NCBI GenBank assembly: GCA_026129765.1
Contig: JAHCHP010000001.1
Coordinates: 62,001 to 126,000 of the forward strand
Origin: Fimbriimonadia bacterium
Lineage (GTDB): Bacteria; Armatimonadota; Fimbriimonadia; Fimbriimonadales; GBS-DC
Length of the DNA: 64,000 nt
Reading direction: 5' to 3'
The stretch's first letter is position 1; each line of letters opens with the position of its first letter. Under the pieces are notes generated by a model. It was not told the origin of the DNA, did no database searches, and saw only the letters and a program-made list of their open reading frames with translations. The position numbers and the translations under genes are program-made. Below are positions 52,926-61,627 of this stretch, one piece after another.

Positions 52926-54080
52926 TTAACGGAAATTGGGGTCGGTTTGCGTTTGCGCTTGTATCCTCGTTTTAGGTTTGGAACTGGCTTTCAACTCGGT
53001 CAAGAGTTGGTCATAGGCGGCGCGGTCGACCGGCACGGACACCGGATTTCCCTGCTTGCCCGAAAGAATCATCCCGTTGATCAGTTCAATCGCCCAAAGG
53101 CCCTCTTCGCCCGGCGCAATCAAAGGCTCGCCATGCAGAATCGCTCTCGCAAAATTTTGGGTAATGGCGGCGTGATCCTTCAACGCGCCTTCGGGACGAG
53201 GGTTAATATGGGTTTCCAACGGGCGGGTCTTCACGCCCGCCCACATCTCTGGACTTGTCTGGGTAAAGTCGCGAACGGAGGTTTCGGTCTGCCACACTTC
53301 CAAGTGGCCGTCGGTGATTTTCAGTTTGCCCCGGTCGCCGCAGACTTCAATCACATTCTCGGACGGAACCTCGGTCGTGCTGGCATAGAGATAACCGTGC
53401 GCGCCGTTGGCATACTCCAGCAGTGCGAAGGCTTCGTCCTCCACCTCGATATCGTGCAGGCGCGTTCGGGTTTTCGCTTGAATCTGTGAGGGCAGTCCTC
53501 CCAGCCAAGCGAACAGGTCCAGATAGTGTGGCGCTTGATTGATCAGTACGCCGCCGCCTTCGCCTGCCCATGTTGCGCGCCATCCGCCCGAGTCGTAATA
53601 GGCTTGGGTGCGATACCACCCAGTAATTAGCAGCGTTCGATACACCTCGCCGATAACGCCTTCCTGCACCAGTTTGCGCGCCGCTTGATAGACCGGCTCC
53701 GCGCGCATTTGGTACATAATCCCAAATAACTTGCCCGATTGACGCGCAGCCTCGATCATCCCATCGGCTTGACTGACTGTCACGCTGATAGGCTTTTCCG
53801 TGAGCGCGTGCAGCCCGCGCCGAAAGGCTTGAACCGCGATGTCGGCATGAAAATAGTGAGGAGTGGCGATCAGCACGGCTTCAAACGCGCCGCTGTTCAG
53901 GAACGCCTCCAGATTGTGATAACCCGGAACCCCAAACTTGTCTCCGACGGCTTGCGCGCGCTCGGCGTTCACATCATAAACCGCGCCTAAAGAGGCTTCA
54001 GGAACCCGGTCCCGCAGGTAGTTGCAATGTCCTTCGCCCATACCGCCTACGCCCGCTACGCCAAATCGAACTTTCTCCAT
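52926..54080 (-). CDS. Gfo/Idh/MocA-family oxidoreductase (384 aa)
   Basis: The N-terminal NAD(P) motif is VRFGVAGVGGMGEGHCNYL, and the substrate-domain motif is LTEKPISVTVSQADGMIEAA with the conserved Lys in EKP. The C-terminal domain has GGVLINQAPHYLDLFAWLGG, the usual H-x2-D pattern. It is expected to oxidise or reduce a sugar or cyclitol; the convergent sugar permease on the other side supports a role in sugar use. It is longer than, and not closely similar to, the WbpB-like protein. Confidence 0.88.
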   Translation of the reverse strand: MEKVRFGVAGVGGMGEGHCNYLRDRVPEASLGAVYDVNAERAQAVGDKFGVPGYHNLEAFLNSGAFEAVLIATPHYFHADIAVQAFRRGLHALTEKPISVTVSQADGMIEAARQSGKLFGIMYQMRAEPVYQAARKLVQEGVIGEVYRTLLITGWYRTQAYYDSGGWRATWAGEGGGVLINQAPHYLDLFAWLGGLPSQIQAKTRTRLHDIEVEDEAFALLEYANGAHGYLYASTTEVPSENVIEVCGDRGKLKITDGHLEVWQTETSVRDFTQTSPEMWAGVKTRPLETHINPRPEGALKDHAAITQNFARAILHGEPLIAPGEEGLWAIELINGMILSGKQGNPVSVPVDRAAYDQLLTELKASSKPKTRIQAQTQTDPNFR

Positions 54081-54086
54081 GATAGG

Positions 54087-55367
54087 TTATCGATTCGAGG
54101 GAAGGGATGGGGTTTCCTGCGTCCCGGTCTTGCTGAATTGCCACAGGCAGTTGAGAGGCAACGCAAAAAAATCCTTGCCGAACGGAACCGCTTCCGCGCC
54201 GGTATAAAGAATGACCCCGCGCAAGAACGACTTGCCTGCTGTTTCTGCCAAGGTTCTGAGTCCACTAAAATCGGAAGAAGTCACGGTCGCGCCCGCTTTT
54301 ACCTCTATCCCGACGGTACGTCCTGAACGGTCTTCCAGCACAAAGTCTACCTCGCGTCCTTGCGCCGAACGAAAGTGGTAAAGACGCGGCTTCGTTGCGC
54401 TCCAGCTGATCTGTTTTTGCAATTCTGCTGCCACGAAACTCTCCAGAACCCGTCCCAAAGCTTCTCCTTCATTCATCAGGCGCGTTTCATTCAAACCTAA
54501 CAGTGCAGTCATCAGTCCCGAGTCATTCAAAAAGAGTTTGGGCGACTTTGTGAGACGCTTGTCCACATTTCGAAACCATGCGGGCAATATCTCTATCAGA
54601 AAGGTCGCTTGCAGCAAATTGAGATAGCGTTGAATGGTTCGCTGCGACAGCCCGATTTGGCTGGCAAGATCGGTCATATTCAAAGATGACCCAGTGCGGG
54701 CTGCCACCAGTGTCATCAACCGGGGCATCTCTTCAAACCCTTCTATCGAGGATATATCCCGGATTTCGCGAAACAGCACTGCCGAAAGGTAGCTCTCAAA
54801 CCATTCGTGCCGCCTGCCTTCGTCCAAGCGCGCTAACGATTCGGGATAGCCACCCACTGCAAGACGCTTCACTAAATCGGTTTTGTCTATTGAAGGCGTC
54901 GTCGGCAGAGAAAATGTCTCCCCGAACAATCGATCTATCCAGTCTTCACGGACACCTGCCAACTCGCCTTGTGATAGGGGGCGCAAAATGAGCGTTTCCA
55001 TCCTTCCCGCCAGCGACTCAGAAACTTGGGGCATCACAAATGGATTGGCGGAACCTGTCAGCAGAAATCGCCCTGGCGCGCGGTGTTGATCAACCGTCAA
55101 TTTGATAGCAGGTAACAGCTCAGGCGCCTTTTGAATTTCATCGATTACCAGGGAACCAGCGTAGTTTCGAAAGAAACCTTCGGGATCGTTGCGCGCGGCA
55201 GAGAGCAGTACCGCGCTGTCTAATGTGAGGTAATGATTGAGATAACCTTGCTCTGTCAACGAACGCGCTAAGGTCGATTTGCCGGTTTGGCGCGCGCCCA
55301 AGAGCAGGGTCACTGGGGTGTCCGACAATGCAGCGAGCAGACTTGAAGACAAGTTTCGCGCATACAT
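54087..55367 (-). CDS. AAA ATPase with DUF4143 domain (426 aa)
   Basis: Walker A is LLLGARQTGKSTLARSL and Walker B is AGSLVIDEIQKAPELLPAIK, followed by a sensor (RFLLTGSANPFVM), all of the AAA_14 type. The C-terminal DUF4143 domain has a winged-helix part (LASQIGLSQRTIQRYLNLLQ) and a nuclease-like tail (LYHFRSAQGREVDFVLED, IGIEVKAG-type), in which Asp and Glu-x-Lys suggest a PD-(D/E)XK fold. Cellular function is unknown; such genes are often in variable genome parts. The ATG at 55367 is used because a TATAAT ends 8 nt before it (leaderless); the longer frame to 55406 has no ribosome site. Confidence 0.85.
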   Translation of the reverse strand: MYARNLSSSLLAALSDTPVTLLLGARQTGKSTLARSLTEQGYLNHYLTLDSAVLLSAARNDPEGFFRNYAGSLVIDEIQKAPELLPAIKLTVDQHRAPGRFLLTGSANPFVMPQVSESLAGRMETLILRPLSQGELAGVREDWIDRLFGETFSLPTTPSIDKTDLVKRLAVGGYPESLARLDEGRRHEWFESYLSAVLFREIRDISSIEGFEEMPRLMTLVAARTGSSLNMTDLASQIGLSQRTIQRYLNLLQATFLIEILPAWFRNVDKRLTKSPKLFLNDSGLMTALLGLNETRLMNEGEALGRVLESFVAAELQKQISWSATKPRLYHFRSAQGREVDFVLEDRSGRTVGIEVKAGATVTSSDFSGLRTLAETAGKSFLRGVILYTGAEAVPFGKDFFALPLNCLWQFSKTGTQETPSLPSNR

Positions 55368-55374
55368 AATGAAA

Positions 55375-55380
55375 ATTATA
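55375..55380 (-). promoter_or_regulatory. -10 hexamer of a probable leaderless promoter
   Basis: On the minus strand GAGGGTATAAT is followed by 7 nt and the ATG at 55367. Confidence 0.5.
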
Positions 55381-55546
55381 CCCTCATGTGCCGGAAAATC
55401 CGGCATGACAATGTATAATTTACACGATTTCGGGTTATTGCCTTCTATTGAACCCTCTATCGTTTTAATGAATCTATCTTAACGAAACGCGCTTAGTTAC
55501 AGGCGCGTCTCATAAATGTTACGAAGAGTACGGGAGGTCCCATCTG

Positions 55547-58102
55547 ATGAAATTAGTTTACGCAGTGCCAATAGCGTTGCTGAGCGTAGCCGCTGTCTTT
55601 TCTGTTTGGACACGCTTTGCCCGCCCGGAGACCGCGAACGCCAAAGCGACGGTAGGGAGGACGCTGAGTTTCGCCGACGAGGCGAACGCCGCGCCCGGCC
55701 AATTGACCATCATCGATAAAAAAGGCAAAGAGCAGGGTCTTTGTCCCCTCAAACATACCGACGCGCAGGTCGACATCGCGGGTTATGTCGCTCGTGTGAC
55801 GGTCAACCAAGAATTTGAGAATCCCTCTCAAGAAGCCATAGAGGCGATCTATACCTTCCCGCTGCCTGCCGACTCGGCGGTGGATGATATGACGATGAAG
55901 ATTGGCAGCCGGGTGATTCGCGGCGAGATCAAACGGCGTGAAGAGGCGCGCGAAATATACGAAGCCGCGCGAGATGCCGGTAAAACTGCCGCTTTGCTGG
56001 ATCAGGAACGCCCGAATATATTCACACAATCGGTCGCCAACATTATGCCCGGCGAAAGAGTCGTCATCCAGATTAGCTATGTGCAACTGCTGAAGTATGA
56101 GGAAGGCGAGTATGAGTTTTCTTTCCCGATGGTGGTCGGTCCCCGCTATACTGCTCAGGGCGGTTATACCGTTCCGGGACAACGCGGTACCCCCAGCCCC
56201 CCTCGTGATGAACAACCCGCGCCCGGAACCCAAGCGATTGTGAGGGACGCCGACAAGATCACTCCTCCGATTACCCCCAAAGGAACACGCGCGGGACATA
56301 ACATCTCGATGACGGTCCGGATCGATGCGGGGCTGCCCATCCAGCATGTGAAGTCGCAGTTGCATAAGGTCAATATTCAAAACGCAGGCGCAACCCGCCG
56401 GGTGATCACGCTCAAAAACCAGCAAGAGATTCCAAACAAAGATTTTATCCTGCGCTATAGTGCGGCAGGCGCGCAGATGCAGTCGGGCATGCTGACCTAT
56501 GCGGATGGAAAAGGGGGCGGCTACTTCACGCTGATTTTGCAGCCACCTGCATCCCCTGCGCGAACCATGATTGCGCCTAAAGAGATGGTCTTCGTGATAG
56601 ACCAGACCGGCTCCCAAATGGGCGAACCGATGAAGAAGTCTAAAGAGACGATGGCATACTGCATCAAAAACTTGAACCCGAACGATACCTTCCAAGTGCT
56701 GGCTTTCAACACCGAGGTTTTTCCTTGTTTTCCGAAGTCGGTGCCAATGAATGCCGCGAACATCCAGAAAGCATTGAAGTTCATTGAGCCTTTGGAGGGT
56801 AACGGCGGCACTGACATCCTGAAATCGGTCGATTACGCCTTGAAAATGCCGGGCGATCCCAAACGGCTTCGAATCATCTGCTATATGACCGATGGCTATG
56901 TGGGCAATGACATGCAGATTCTGGATCATGTGGGCAAGCACCGGGGCGACGCGCGCATGTTTGTGTTTGGAATCGGCAATTCGGTCAATCGCTTCCTCAT
57001 CGAAGGAATGGCGCGTGAGGGCAGGGGCGCATCAGAAATCGTGGACCTGGAGGCGGACGGCAAAAAAGTCGCTGAGAAGTTTTATCGCCGTGCTGCGGAC
57101 CCAGTTCTGCTGGACCCGCAAATCGATTGGGGCAGTCTGCCGGTGGATGAGATCTATCCCCCGCATGTTCCCGATGTGTTCTCGGCGGGACCGATTATTG
57201 TGAAAGGACGCTACACTCGTTCTGGAAACGGTGCGATTACGGTGCGTGGAATCTTGCGCGGCGAGCCTTGGCAAGTGAAGATACCGGTTAATTTCCCTGC
57301 GCGCGATCAGGATGGCAGCGCAATCGCGACCCTGTGGGCGCGTGAGAAGATCGAGCATCTGCAGAGTCAAGACTGGTTGGGCGCGCAAACAGGACAGCCT
57401 CAAGAAGACCTGAAAGAACGCATTATTCAGGTCGCATTGGAACACCGGTTGATGAGTCAATTTACCTCCTTTGTCGCGGTGGAGGAGAAAGTCGTCAATG
57501 TGAATGGACAGCCTCGAAAGGTGGATGTACCGGTGGAAATGCCCGAAGGAGTCGCCTATGAGGGAATCTTTGGCGATGATGTGAGGCGCGAGAAGACTAA
57601 GCTGGGCAGACAACTCAATATGGCTCCAGCCTCGAGACCCAGTGGAGGTATGGGCGGTGGCGGTGTTGCAGGACAGCCTCAGCGAACACGTGGTCAGGCT
57701 CACTTCGAAATGAAAGATGAAGGTGAGGCAGCTAATTATTACTTTGGCATCGATCCCAAAGCGGTGGCAGATGGCAACGCGGAGGCTTGGAAGCAGTTGC
57801 AGAAGTTATCGCCCCAGGAACAGCGAGATATGCTGGTCAGCTCGAAACTTTCGCCCGCTTTGCAGCTCAAAGTGAAAGAAGCGCGAACCAATCCTGCGAA
57901 AGCTTCTGTCAAGGTGGAGGTCAACCTCACCCTTAATTCGCTGACAAGCGAACAGAAAAAGCAGTTGGAGTCGTTGGGCTTCAAAATCTTCACCGAACTG
58001 AAACCTGGACGGTTGCTGCTGGGTGAGGTAGAAACCGGCAAGATAGAAGAGTTGCTAAAGCTCGCCTTTGTCCGCCGGATGGACTTGGCAAAACTGAAAT
58101 AA
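55547..58102 (+). CDS. VIT and VWA domain protein, inter-alpha-trypsin-inhibitor-like (851 aa)
   Basis: A signal peptide or anchor (LVYAVPIALLSVAAVFSVW) leads to a VIT domain (residues about 60-200): ARVTVNQEFENPSQEAIEAI, YTFPLPADSAVDDM and GERVVIQISYVQLLKYEEGE. A VWA domain follows (about 345-520) with the metal site DQTGS (352-356), where the first Ser of the usual DxSxS is Thr, and IICYMTDGYVGND. The C-terminal 250 residues are unrecognised, with a Gly-rich linker near 700. Such proteins are exported and may bind matrix or partner proteins through metal. The end of the transcript is the 16-bp hairpin at 58105. Confidence 0.87.
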   Translation: MKLVYAVPIALLSVAAVFSVWTRFARPETANAKATVGRTLSFADEANAAPGQLTIIDKKGKEQGLCPLKHTDAQVDIAGYVARVTVNQEFENPSQEAIEAIYTFPLPADSAVDDMTMKIGSRVIRGEIKRREEAREIYEAARDAGKTAALLDQERPNIFTQSVANIMPGERVVIQISYVQLLKYEEGEYEFSFPMVVGPRYTAQGGYTVPGQRGTPSPPRDEQPAPGTQAIVRDADKITPPITPKGTRAGHNISMTVRIDAGLPIQHVKSQLHKVNIQNAGATRRVITLKNQQEIPNKDFILRYSAAGAQMQSGMLTYADGKGGGYFTLILQPPASPARTMIAPKEMVFVIDQTGSQMGEPMKKSKETMAYCIKNLNPNDTFQVLAFNTEVFPCFPKSVPMNAANIQKALKFIEPLEGNGGTDILKSVDYALKMPGDPKRLRIICYMTDGYVGNDMQILDHVGKHRGDARMFVFGIGNSVNRFLIEGMAREGRGASEIVDLEADGKKVAEKFYRRAADPVLLDPQIDWGSLPVDEIYPPHVPDVFSAGPIIVKGRYTRSGNGAITVRGILRGEPWQVKIPVNFPARDQDGSAIATLWAREKIEHLQSQDWLGAQTGQPQEDLKERIIQVALEHRLMSQFTSFVAVEEKVVNVNGQPRKVDVPVEMPEGVAYEGIFGDDVRREKTKLGRQLNMAPASRPSGGMGGGGVAGQPQRTRGQAHFEMKDEGEAANYYFGIDPKAVADGNAEAWKQLQKLSPQEQRDMLVSSKLSPALQLKVKEARTNPAKASVKVEVNLTLNSLTSEQKKQLESLGFKIFTELKPGRLLLGEVETGKIEELLKLAFVRRMDLAKLK

Positions 58103-58104
58103 AA

Positions 58105-58143
58105 CCTAAGAGGTTCCCCCGCAATTAGGGGGAACCTCTTAGG
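58105..58143 (+). terminator. Strong hairpin with GGTTCCCC core, copy 4
   Basis: A perfect 16-bp stem (arms 58105-58120 and 58128-58143) closes a 7-nt loop 2 nt after the VIT-VWA stop. A second GC-rich hairpin (AGGCGAGG/CCTCGCCT) follows at 58142-58161. No T-run. Confidence 0.6.
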
Positions 58144-58202
58144 CGAGGGGCGCCTCGCCTAAAGCAACAGCAGACTCATTCGCTGCGCTCAGGGTGACAG
58201 CC

Positions 58203-58236
58203 TTTTAAGGGCGCACCTGATTGTGCGCCCTTAAAA
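58203..58236 (+). terminator. Bidirectional terminator-like hairpin
   Basis: TTTTAAGGGCGCAC and GTGCGCCCTTAAAA form a 14-bp stem with a 6-nt loop, giving T-rich flanks on both strands. A further 8-bp hairpin (GGTCAGAC/GTCTGACC) lies at 58238-58259. Confidence 0.5.
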
Positions 58237-58267
58237 TAGGTCAGACACAGAGGTCTGACCCTACAAG

Positions 58268-58380
58268 TGTCATGCCGAGCGGAGCCGAGTCACCATCTGC
58301 CCATGTTGTCATGCCGAGCGGAGCCGAGTCACCATCTGCCCATGTTGTCATGCCGAGCGGAGCCGAGGCATCTGCTTTTT
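58268..58380. repeat. Tandem REP-like repeat, 39-bp period
   Basis: Two full 39-bp units start at 58268 and 58307, and a third, diverging after 22 bp, starts at 58346. Each holds the palindromic TGCCGAGCGGAGCCGAG core, inverted relative to 28962 and 61679. The identical repeats have no distinct spacers, so this is not a CRISPR. From 58381 to 58797 there is no gene; a block at 58438-58485 resembles 60575-60620. Confidence 0.7.
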
Positions 58381-58437
58381 GAGTTTTAAGACAGTCTCAA
58401 CACCCGTCCTTGCGTAATTGGTAATTCTTCCTCCTAT

Positions 58438-58485
58438 TTGTCCGGTTTTGTTCCTTTCAGGAGTCTATATATGCATAGATAGGTT
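58438..58485 (+). promoter_or_regulatory. Conserved block upstream of PEP-CTERM gene 1
   Basis: TGTCCGGTTTTG, a short variable part and GGAGTCTATA are shared with 60575-60620 upstream of the paralogue, in the same orientation. It lies about 350 nt before the start codon, so a long leader or a distal regulatory site is possible. Confidence 0.35.
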
Positions 58486-58797
58486 GATTGCGCATGTAAA
58501 AAGCCTCAGCCCTGAACCAAAAATCTGATTTCTTCTGTTTATATCCATTTTTTGACATTCTTTCTTGTTTATCCCTTTATATTTGATATTTTTCGGATGC
58601 TCTCAAGAGGAATCCACTGCTTACGCTCATTTCCTAAAAATTTTAACAGTCTCTTAACCACAAAACGCATTCTGTCGGTTAGACTTTATACGACGCGAGA
58701 AAGGAGAGAGCGATTGCCGTTTTGGGCGATTTATGAAAACGGCGTCCCAACAGTTTCTCGCCATCGACTCTAAAACCATTGATAGGAGATGCGCAGA

Positions 58798-59544
58798 ATG
58801 AATGTACGAAATCTTTTTGCTACGGCTGCTGTTTCAGCGGCATTGATTGTCTCGGCAAATGCCGATCAACTCGTTTTATGGGATTTTAACGGACAAACTA
58901 CTGGTACAACCAGCCCTGCAAGCGGCGTGTTCGCGGGTACCGCTTCCCTCAACTTAGTAGGTGGCACAACGGCTACCTTCGCTTCCGGTATTGTGAACGG
59001 CGGTTCCAGTGATTCCGTCGTCACCAGCCCGCCCAACTTTGCTTACAACACGACCGCTTATGCTGCTCAGGGCGCAGAAAATCGACAAAGAGGCATTCAG
59101 TTCAATGTTTCTACCTCTGGCTATATGGATGTTGTTGTCGAGTTTGACATCCGCAAGAGCAACACTTCATCGCGCTATGTCCGCTTCCAATATACCACGG
59201 ATGGCGGTACGAGTTGGCTTGACGGTCCTTTATTTGATGGCAATGCCGGCGATACGTGGTTCAATAACCGCACAGTTAGTTTCTGGGCTGCGGGACCGGG
59301 TGAGCAGGTGATGGACCCGAATGTGAATGACAACGCCAACTTCGGATTCCGTTTAGTGGCAGAGTTCGCGCCCAGCACCAGCGGTTATGTGGCAAGCAGT
59401 CCGAGCGGAACCTATTCGCCGAATGGAACCTTGCGCTACGATATGGTAGAAGTGGGCGGCACAGTCGTTCCTGAGCCTGCGAGCATGATCGCGCTGGGAA
59501 CGGGCTTGCTCGGTTTGGCTGCCCGCCGCCGCAATAAGAAGTAA
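58798..59544 (+). CDS. PEP-CTERM secreted protein, paralogue 1 (248 aa)
   Basis: AGGAG lies 9 nt before the ATG at 58798. A signal peptide (MNVRNLFATAAVSAALIVSANA) leads to a beta-sandwich domain (DQLVLWDFNGQ ... YMDVVVEFDIRKSNTSSRYV, then VSFWAAGPGEQVMDPNVNDN). The C-terminus is a PEP-CTERM signal: VVPEPASM, a hydrophobic helix (IALGTGLLGLAA), and RRRNKK. PEP-CTERM proteins are cut and anchored by an exosortase, usually tied to exopolysaccharide production. No exosortase gene is in the window. The paralogue at 60857-61600 shares most of its sequence. Confidence 0.9.
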   Translation: MNVRNLFATAAVSAALIVSANADQLVLWDFNGQTTGTTSPASGVFAGTASLNLVGGTTATFASGIVNGGSSDSVVTSPPNFAYNTTAYAAQGAENRQRGIQFNVSTSGYMDVVVEFDIRKSNTSSRYVRFQYTTDGGTSWLDGPLFDGNAGDTWFNNRTVSFWAAGPGEQVMDPNVNDNANFGFRLVAEFAPSTSGYVASSPSGTYSPNGTLRYDMVEVGGTVVPEPASMIALGTGLLGLAARRRNKK

Positions 59545-59570
59545 GTCGCTTCCCCAAACACCTGTTGTCA

Positions 59571-59610
59571 ACCGGGAGGTAGAATCAACCCTGCCTCCCG
59601 GTATTCTTTG
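59571..59610 (+). terminator. Terminator of PEP-CTERM gene 1
   Basis: ACCGGGAGG and CCTCCCGGT pair over 14 nt, followed by TATTCTTTG. The loop sequence AGAATCAACCCTG is also found in the terminator of the second PEP-CTERM gene. Confidence 0.65.
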
Positions 59611-59664
59611 ATTGACCATTGATTTATTCCTACTATAAAGACTTCCTATCAGGTACAATTGCAG

Positions 59665-59913
59665 ATGATGGGGATAGAAATTTCTGATGCAATGCTTCGC
59701 GCTGTAAAGATGACCGAACCCGAGTTTCGGTTAGAGACAGCGTTGTGGCTTTATCAACAGGATCGCCTGACGTTAGCGCAGGCAGCGCGGTGGTCTGGAT
59801 TGACCCGCCTGCAGTTCCAGCGTGAACTCGCAGTTCGTAGGCATACTGTTCATTTTGACACAGAAGAACTAAGGCATGAAATAGAAGCTCTGAAAGAGGT
59901 TGGTTTGAAGTGA
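59665..59913 (+). CDS. UPF0175 antitoxin-like protein (82 aa)
   Basis: The short helical protein matches UPF0175: EPEFRLETALWLYQQDRLTLAQAARWSGLTRLQFQRELAVRR, a helix-turn-helix-like core, followed by the VHFDTEELRHEIEAL tail. UPF0175 genes are usually paired with DUF3368 PIN-like genes, as here, with a 4-nt overlap. A TACAAT lies 5 nt before the ATG at 59665, so the message may have no leader. A TTG at 59659 is an alternative start. Confidence 0.8.
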   Translation: MMGIEISDAMLRAVKMTEPEFRLETALWLYQQDRLTLAQAARWSGLTRLQFQRELAVRRHTVHFDTEELRHEIEALKEVGLK

Positions 59914-60395
59914 TTGTTGTCAGCAACACGTCACCAATAACGAATCTGGCAGCCATTGGACAATTGTCCCTGTTGAACACGCTTTATGGAACCCTTTTTA
60001 TTCCTGAGGCGGTGCGTGAGGAACTACTTGTTGGGGAACAACAGGGTGATCACCCCGTACTTATTGACCATACTCCACGGCTGACGATACACCCGGTGTC
60101 TACAAGCGATCTACCTACAGAACTGTTGAGAGATTTGGACAAGGGTGAAGCAGAGGCAATTGCGCTTGCCCACATTCTCAACGCAGACCTACTTCTCATG
60201 GATGAACGTATTGGTAGGCAAGTTGCGCGTCAGCGAGGCTTGCGAGTTGTGGGTATCTTAGGAACATTGTTAGCAGCGAAAGAGCGTGGCATGCTTCTCC
60301 TTACACGTCCTGTTCTCGATCAATTAATCAATGATGTTGGTTTTCGTATCAGCGACGCATTATATCAAGAAGTGCTTGACCTGGCAGGGGAATGA
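59910..60395 (+). CDS. DUF3368 PIN-domain-like toxin (161 aa)
   Basis: The protein starts IVVSNTSPITNLAAIGQLSLL, the DUF3368 form of the PIN fold, in which the first acidic position is Asn/Asp-Thr-Ser. DLDKGEAEAIALAHILNADLLLMDERIGRQVA follows, with the Glu-Ala-Glu and Asp-Glu acidic positions. It probably acts as an RNase toxin controlled by the UPF0175 product. The GTG start overlaps the antitoxin stop. The pair sits between two PEP-CTERM paralogues. Confidence 0.85.
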   Translation: MIVVSNTSPITNLAAIGQLSLLNTLYGTLFIPEAVREELLVGEQQGDHPVLIDHTPRLTIHPVSTSDLPTELLRDLDKGEAEAIALAHILNADLLLMDERIGRQVARQRGLRVVGILGTLLAAKERGMLLLTRPVLDQLINDVGFRISDALYQEVLDLAGE

Positions 60396-60472
60396 GAGTA
60401 AAACAAGGATTTAAAGTAGTATCCAAATCGTGTCATCTGTTAAGCAATAATTATTCCCTTCTTACAAAGAAT

Positions 60473-60492
60473 GGCGAAGATGGAACTTCGCC
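60473..60492 (+). terminator. Hairpin after the toxin-antitoxin pair
   Basis: GGCGAAG and CTTCGCC pair over a 6-nt loop, 78 nt after the stop. It is followed by CTTCAACTT and no long T-run. Confidence 0.35.
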
Positions 60493-60574
60493 CTTCAACT
60501 TGGACAAACATAAATAGGTTTGTCACTGCAAGGACTCTGCATCTCTGCCTCTTTTCATCTCTTTTCTTCAATCT

Positions 60575-60620
60575 CTGTCCGGTTTTGGGCATTTGGGGAG
60601 TCTATAGATTATAGAAGCAA
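60575..60620 (+). promoter_or_regulatory. Conserved block upstream of PEP-CTERM gene 2
   Basis: CTGTCCGGTTTTG and GGAGTCTATAGA resemble 58438-58485. Downstream at 60635-60672 CTCACAG and CTGTGAG could form a hairpin. The remaining DNA between 60396 and 60856 has no recognised gene. Confidence 0.35.
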
Positions 60621-60856
60621 ACTGTCACAGGGATTTCATTGTGGACTCACAGCATGCCCAAAGCGTATCTGTGAGTCACCCGTGGGCGTTTCTGCGACGG
60701 AAGACAGTTTGTGTGGTAGGTAGCAGGACGTGATTTGATCTTGAAGCGCGAGCAAGGAGGGCATAAAACCGGCTTTTCAGATGACAAATGAGAAGCAGGT
60801 CCTGCGTTCTTCTTACTTGCTATTCATAAAAAACAATGGGAGAGGAGATACGATTC

Positions 60857-61600
60857 ATGAGTATAAGAAATCTTTTTGCGACAACGGTTGTTTCAGCGGT
60901 TTTGATGGCTTCGGCAAACGCCGACCAACTCGTTTTATGGGATTTTAATGGCGCCTCTGGGACAACCAGCCCTGCAGGGGGTGTCAATTCAGGCACGGCT
61001 TCATTAAGTGTATTGAGTACGACGCCGTCCTTTGCTAGTGGTAATGTTGATGGGGGTTCCAGCGATCCAAACACCAGTACAACCAACTTTGCTTACAACA
61101 CGACAAGCTATGCTGGGGCTGGGGTAGAGAACAGAATGCGCGGAATCCAATTCAATGTCTCGACTTCAGGCTACATGGATGTCGTGGTGGAGTTTGATGT
61201 ACGAAAGAGCAACACGGCTTCGCGCTATGTCCGGTTCCAATATACCACGAATGGCGGAACCAGTTGGTTGGATGGTCCCTTGTTTGACCATAACAATAAT
61301 GCCGGACTAGCCTGGTTTAACAATCAAACCGTGAGTTTCTGGGGCGCGGGACCGGGTATCCAGGTCATTGACCCGAATGTGAATGACAACGCCGACTTCG
61401 GCTTCCGCTTAGTGGCAGAATTCGCGCCCAGCACCAGCGCGTATGCCCCAGCACTCTCAAGCGGCACCTACAGCACAGCAGGTACCATTCGTTATGATAT
61501 GGTGGAAGTGGGCGGCACAGTGGTTCCTGAGCCAGCCAGTATGATCGCGTTGGGTGCGGGCTTGGTAGGCTTAGCGGCTCGGCGACGCAATAAGAAGTAA
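60857..61600 (+). CDS. PEP-CTERM secreted protein, paralogue 2 (247 aa)
   Basis: GAGAGGAGA lies about 8 nt before the ATG at 60857. The signal peptide (SIRNLFATTVVSAVLMASANA), the beta-sandwich (DQLVLWDFNGASGTTSPAGG, then YMDVVVEFDVRKSNTASRYV) and the C-terminal VVPEPASMIALGAGLVGLAA plus RRRNKK follow the first paralogue closely. Differences cluster in surface loops (for example SVLSTTPSFASGNVDGG). The two are a tandem duplication whose terminators are also alike. Confidence 0.9.
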   Translation: MSIRNLFATTVVSAVLMASANADQLVLWDFNGASGTTSPAGGVNSGTASLSVLSTTPSFASGNVDGGSSDPNTSTTNFAYNTTSYAGAGVENRMRGIQFNVSTSGYMDVVVEFDVRKSNTASRYVRFQYTTNGGTSWLDGPLFDHNNNAGLAWFNNQTVSFWGAGPGIQVIDPNVNDNADFGFRLVAEFAPSTSAYAPALSSGTYSTAGTIRYDMVEVGGTVVPEPASMIALGAGLVGLAARRRNKK

Positions 61601-61627
61601 GTCGTTTCCCGACCGACGTTTGTAAAC

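Noticed and set aside
55553-56941. Very long open frame (462 codons) antisense to the VIT-VWA gene
   Set aside because: It mirrors a strongly supported coding region, its residue content is His/Arg/Leu-rich as in reverse shadows, and there is no ribosome site.
58268-58380. Possible small CRISPR array (regular 39-bp repeats)
   Set aside because: The intervening DNA is identical too, so there are no unique spacers, and no cas genes are in the window.
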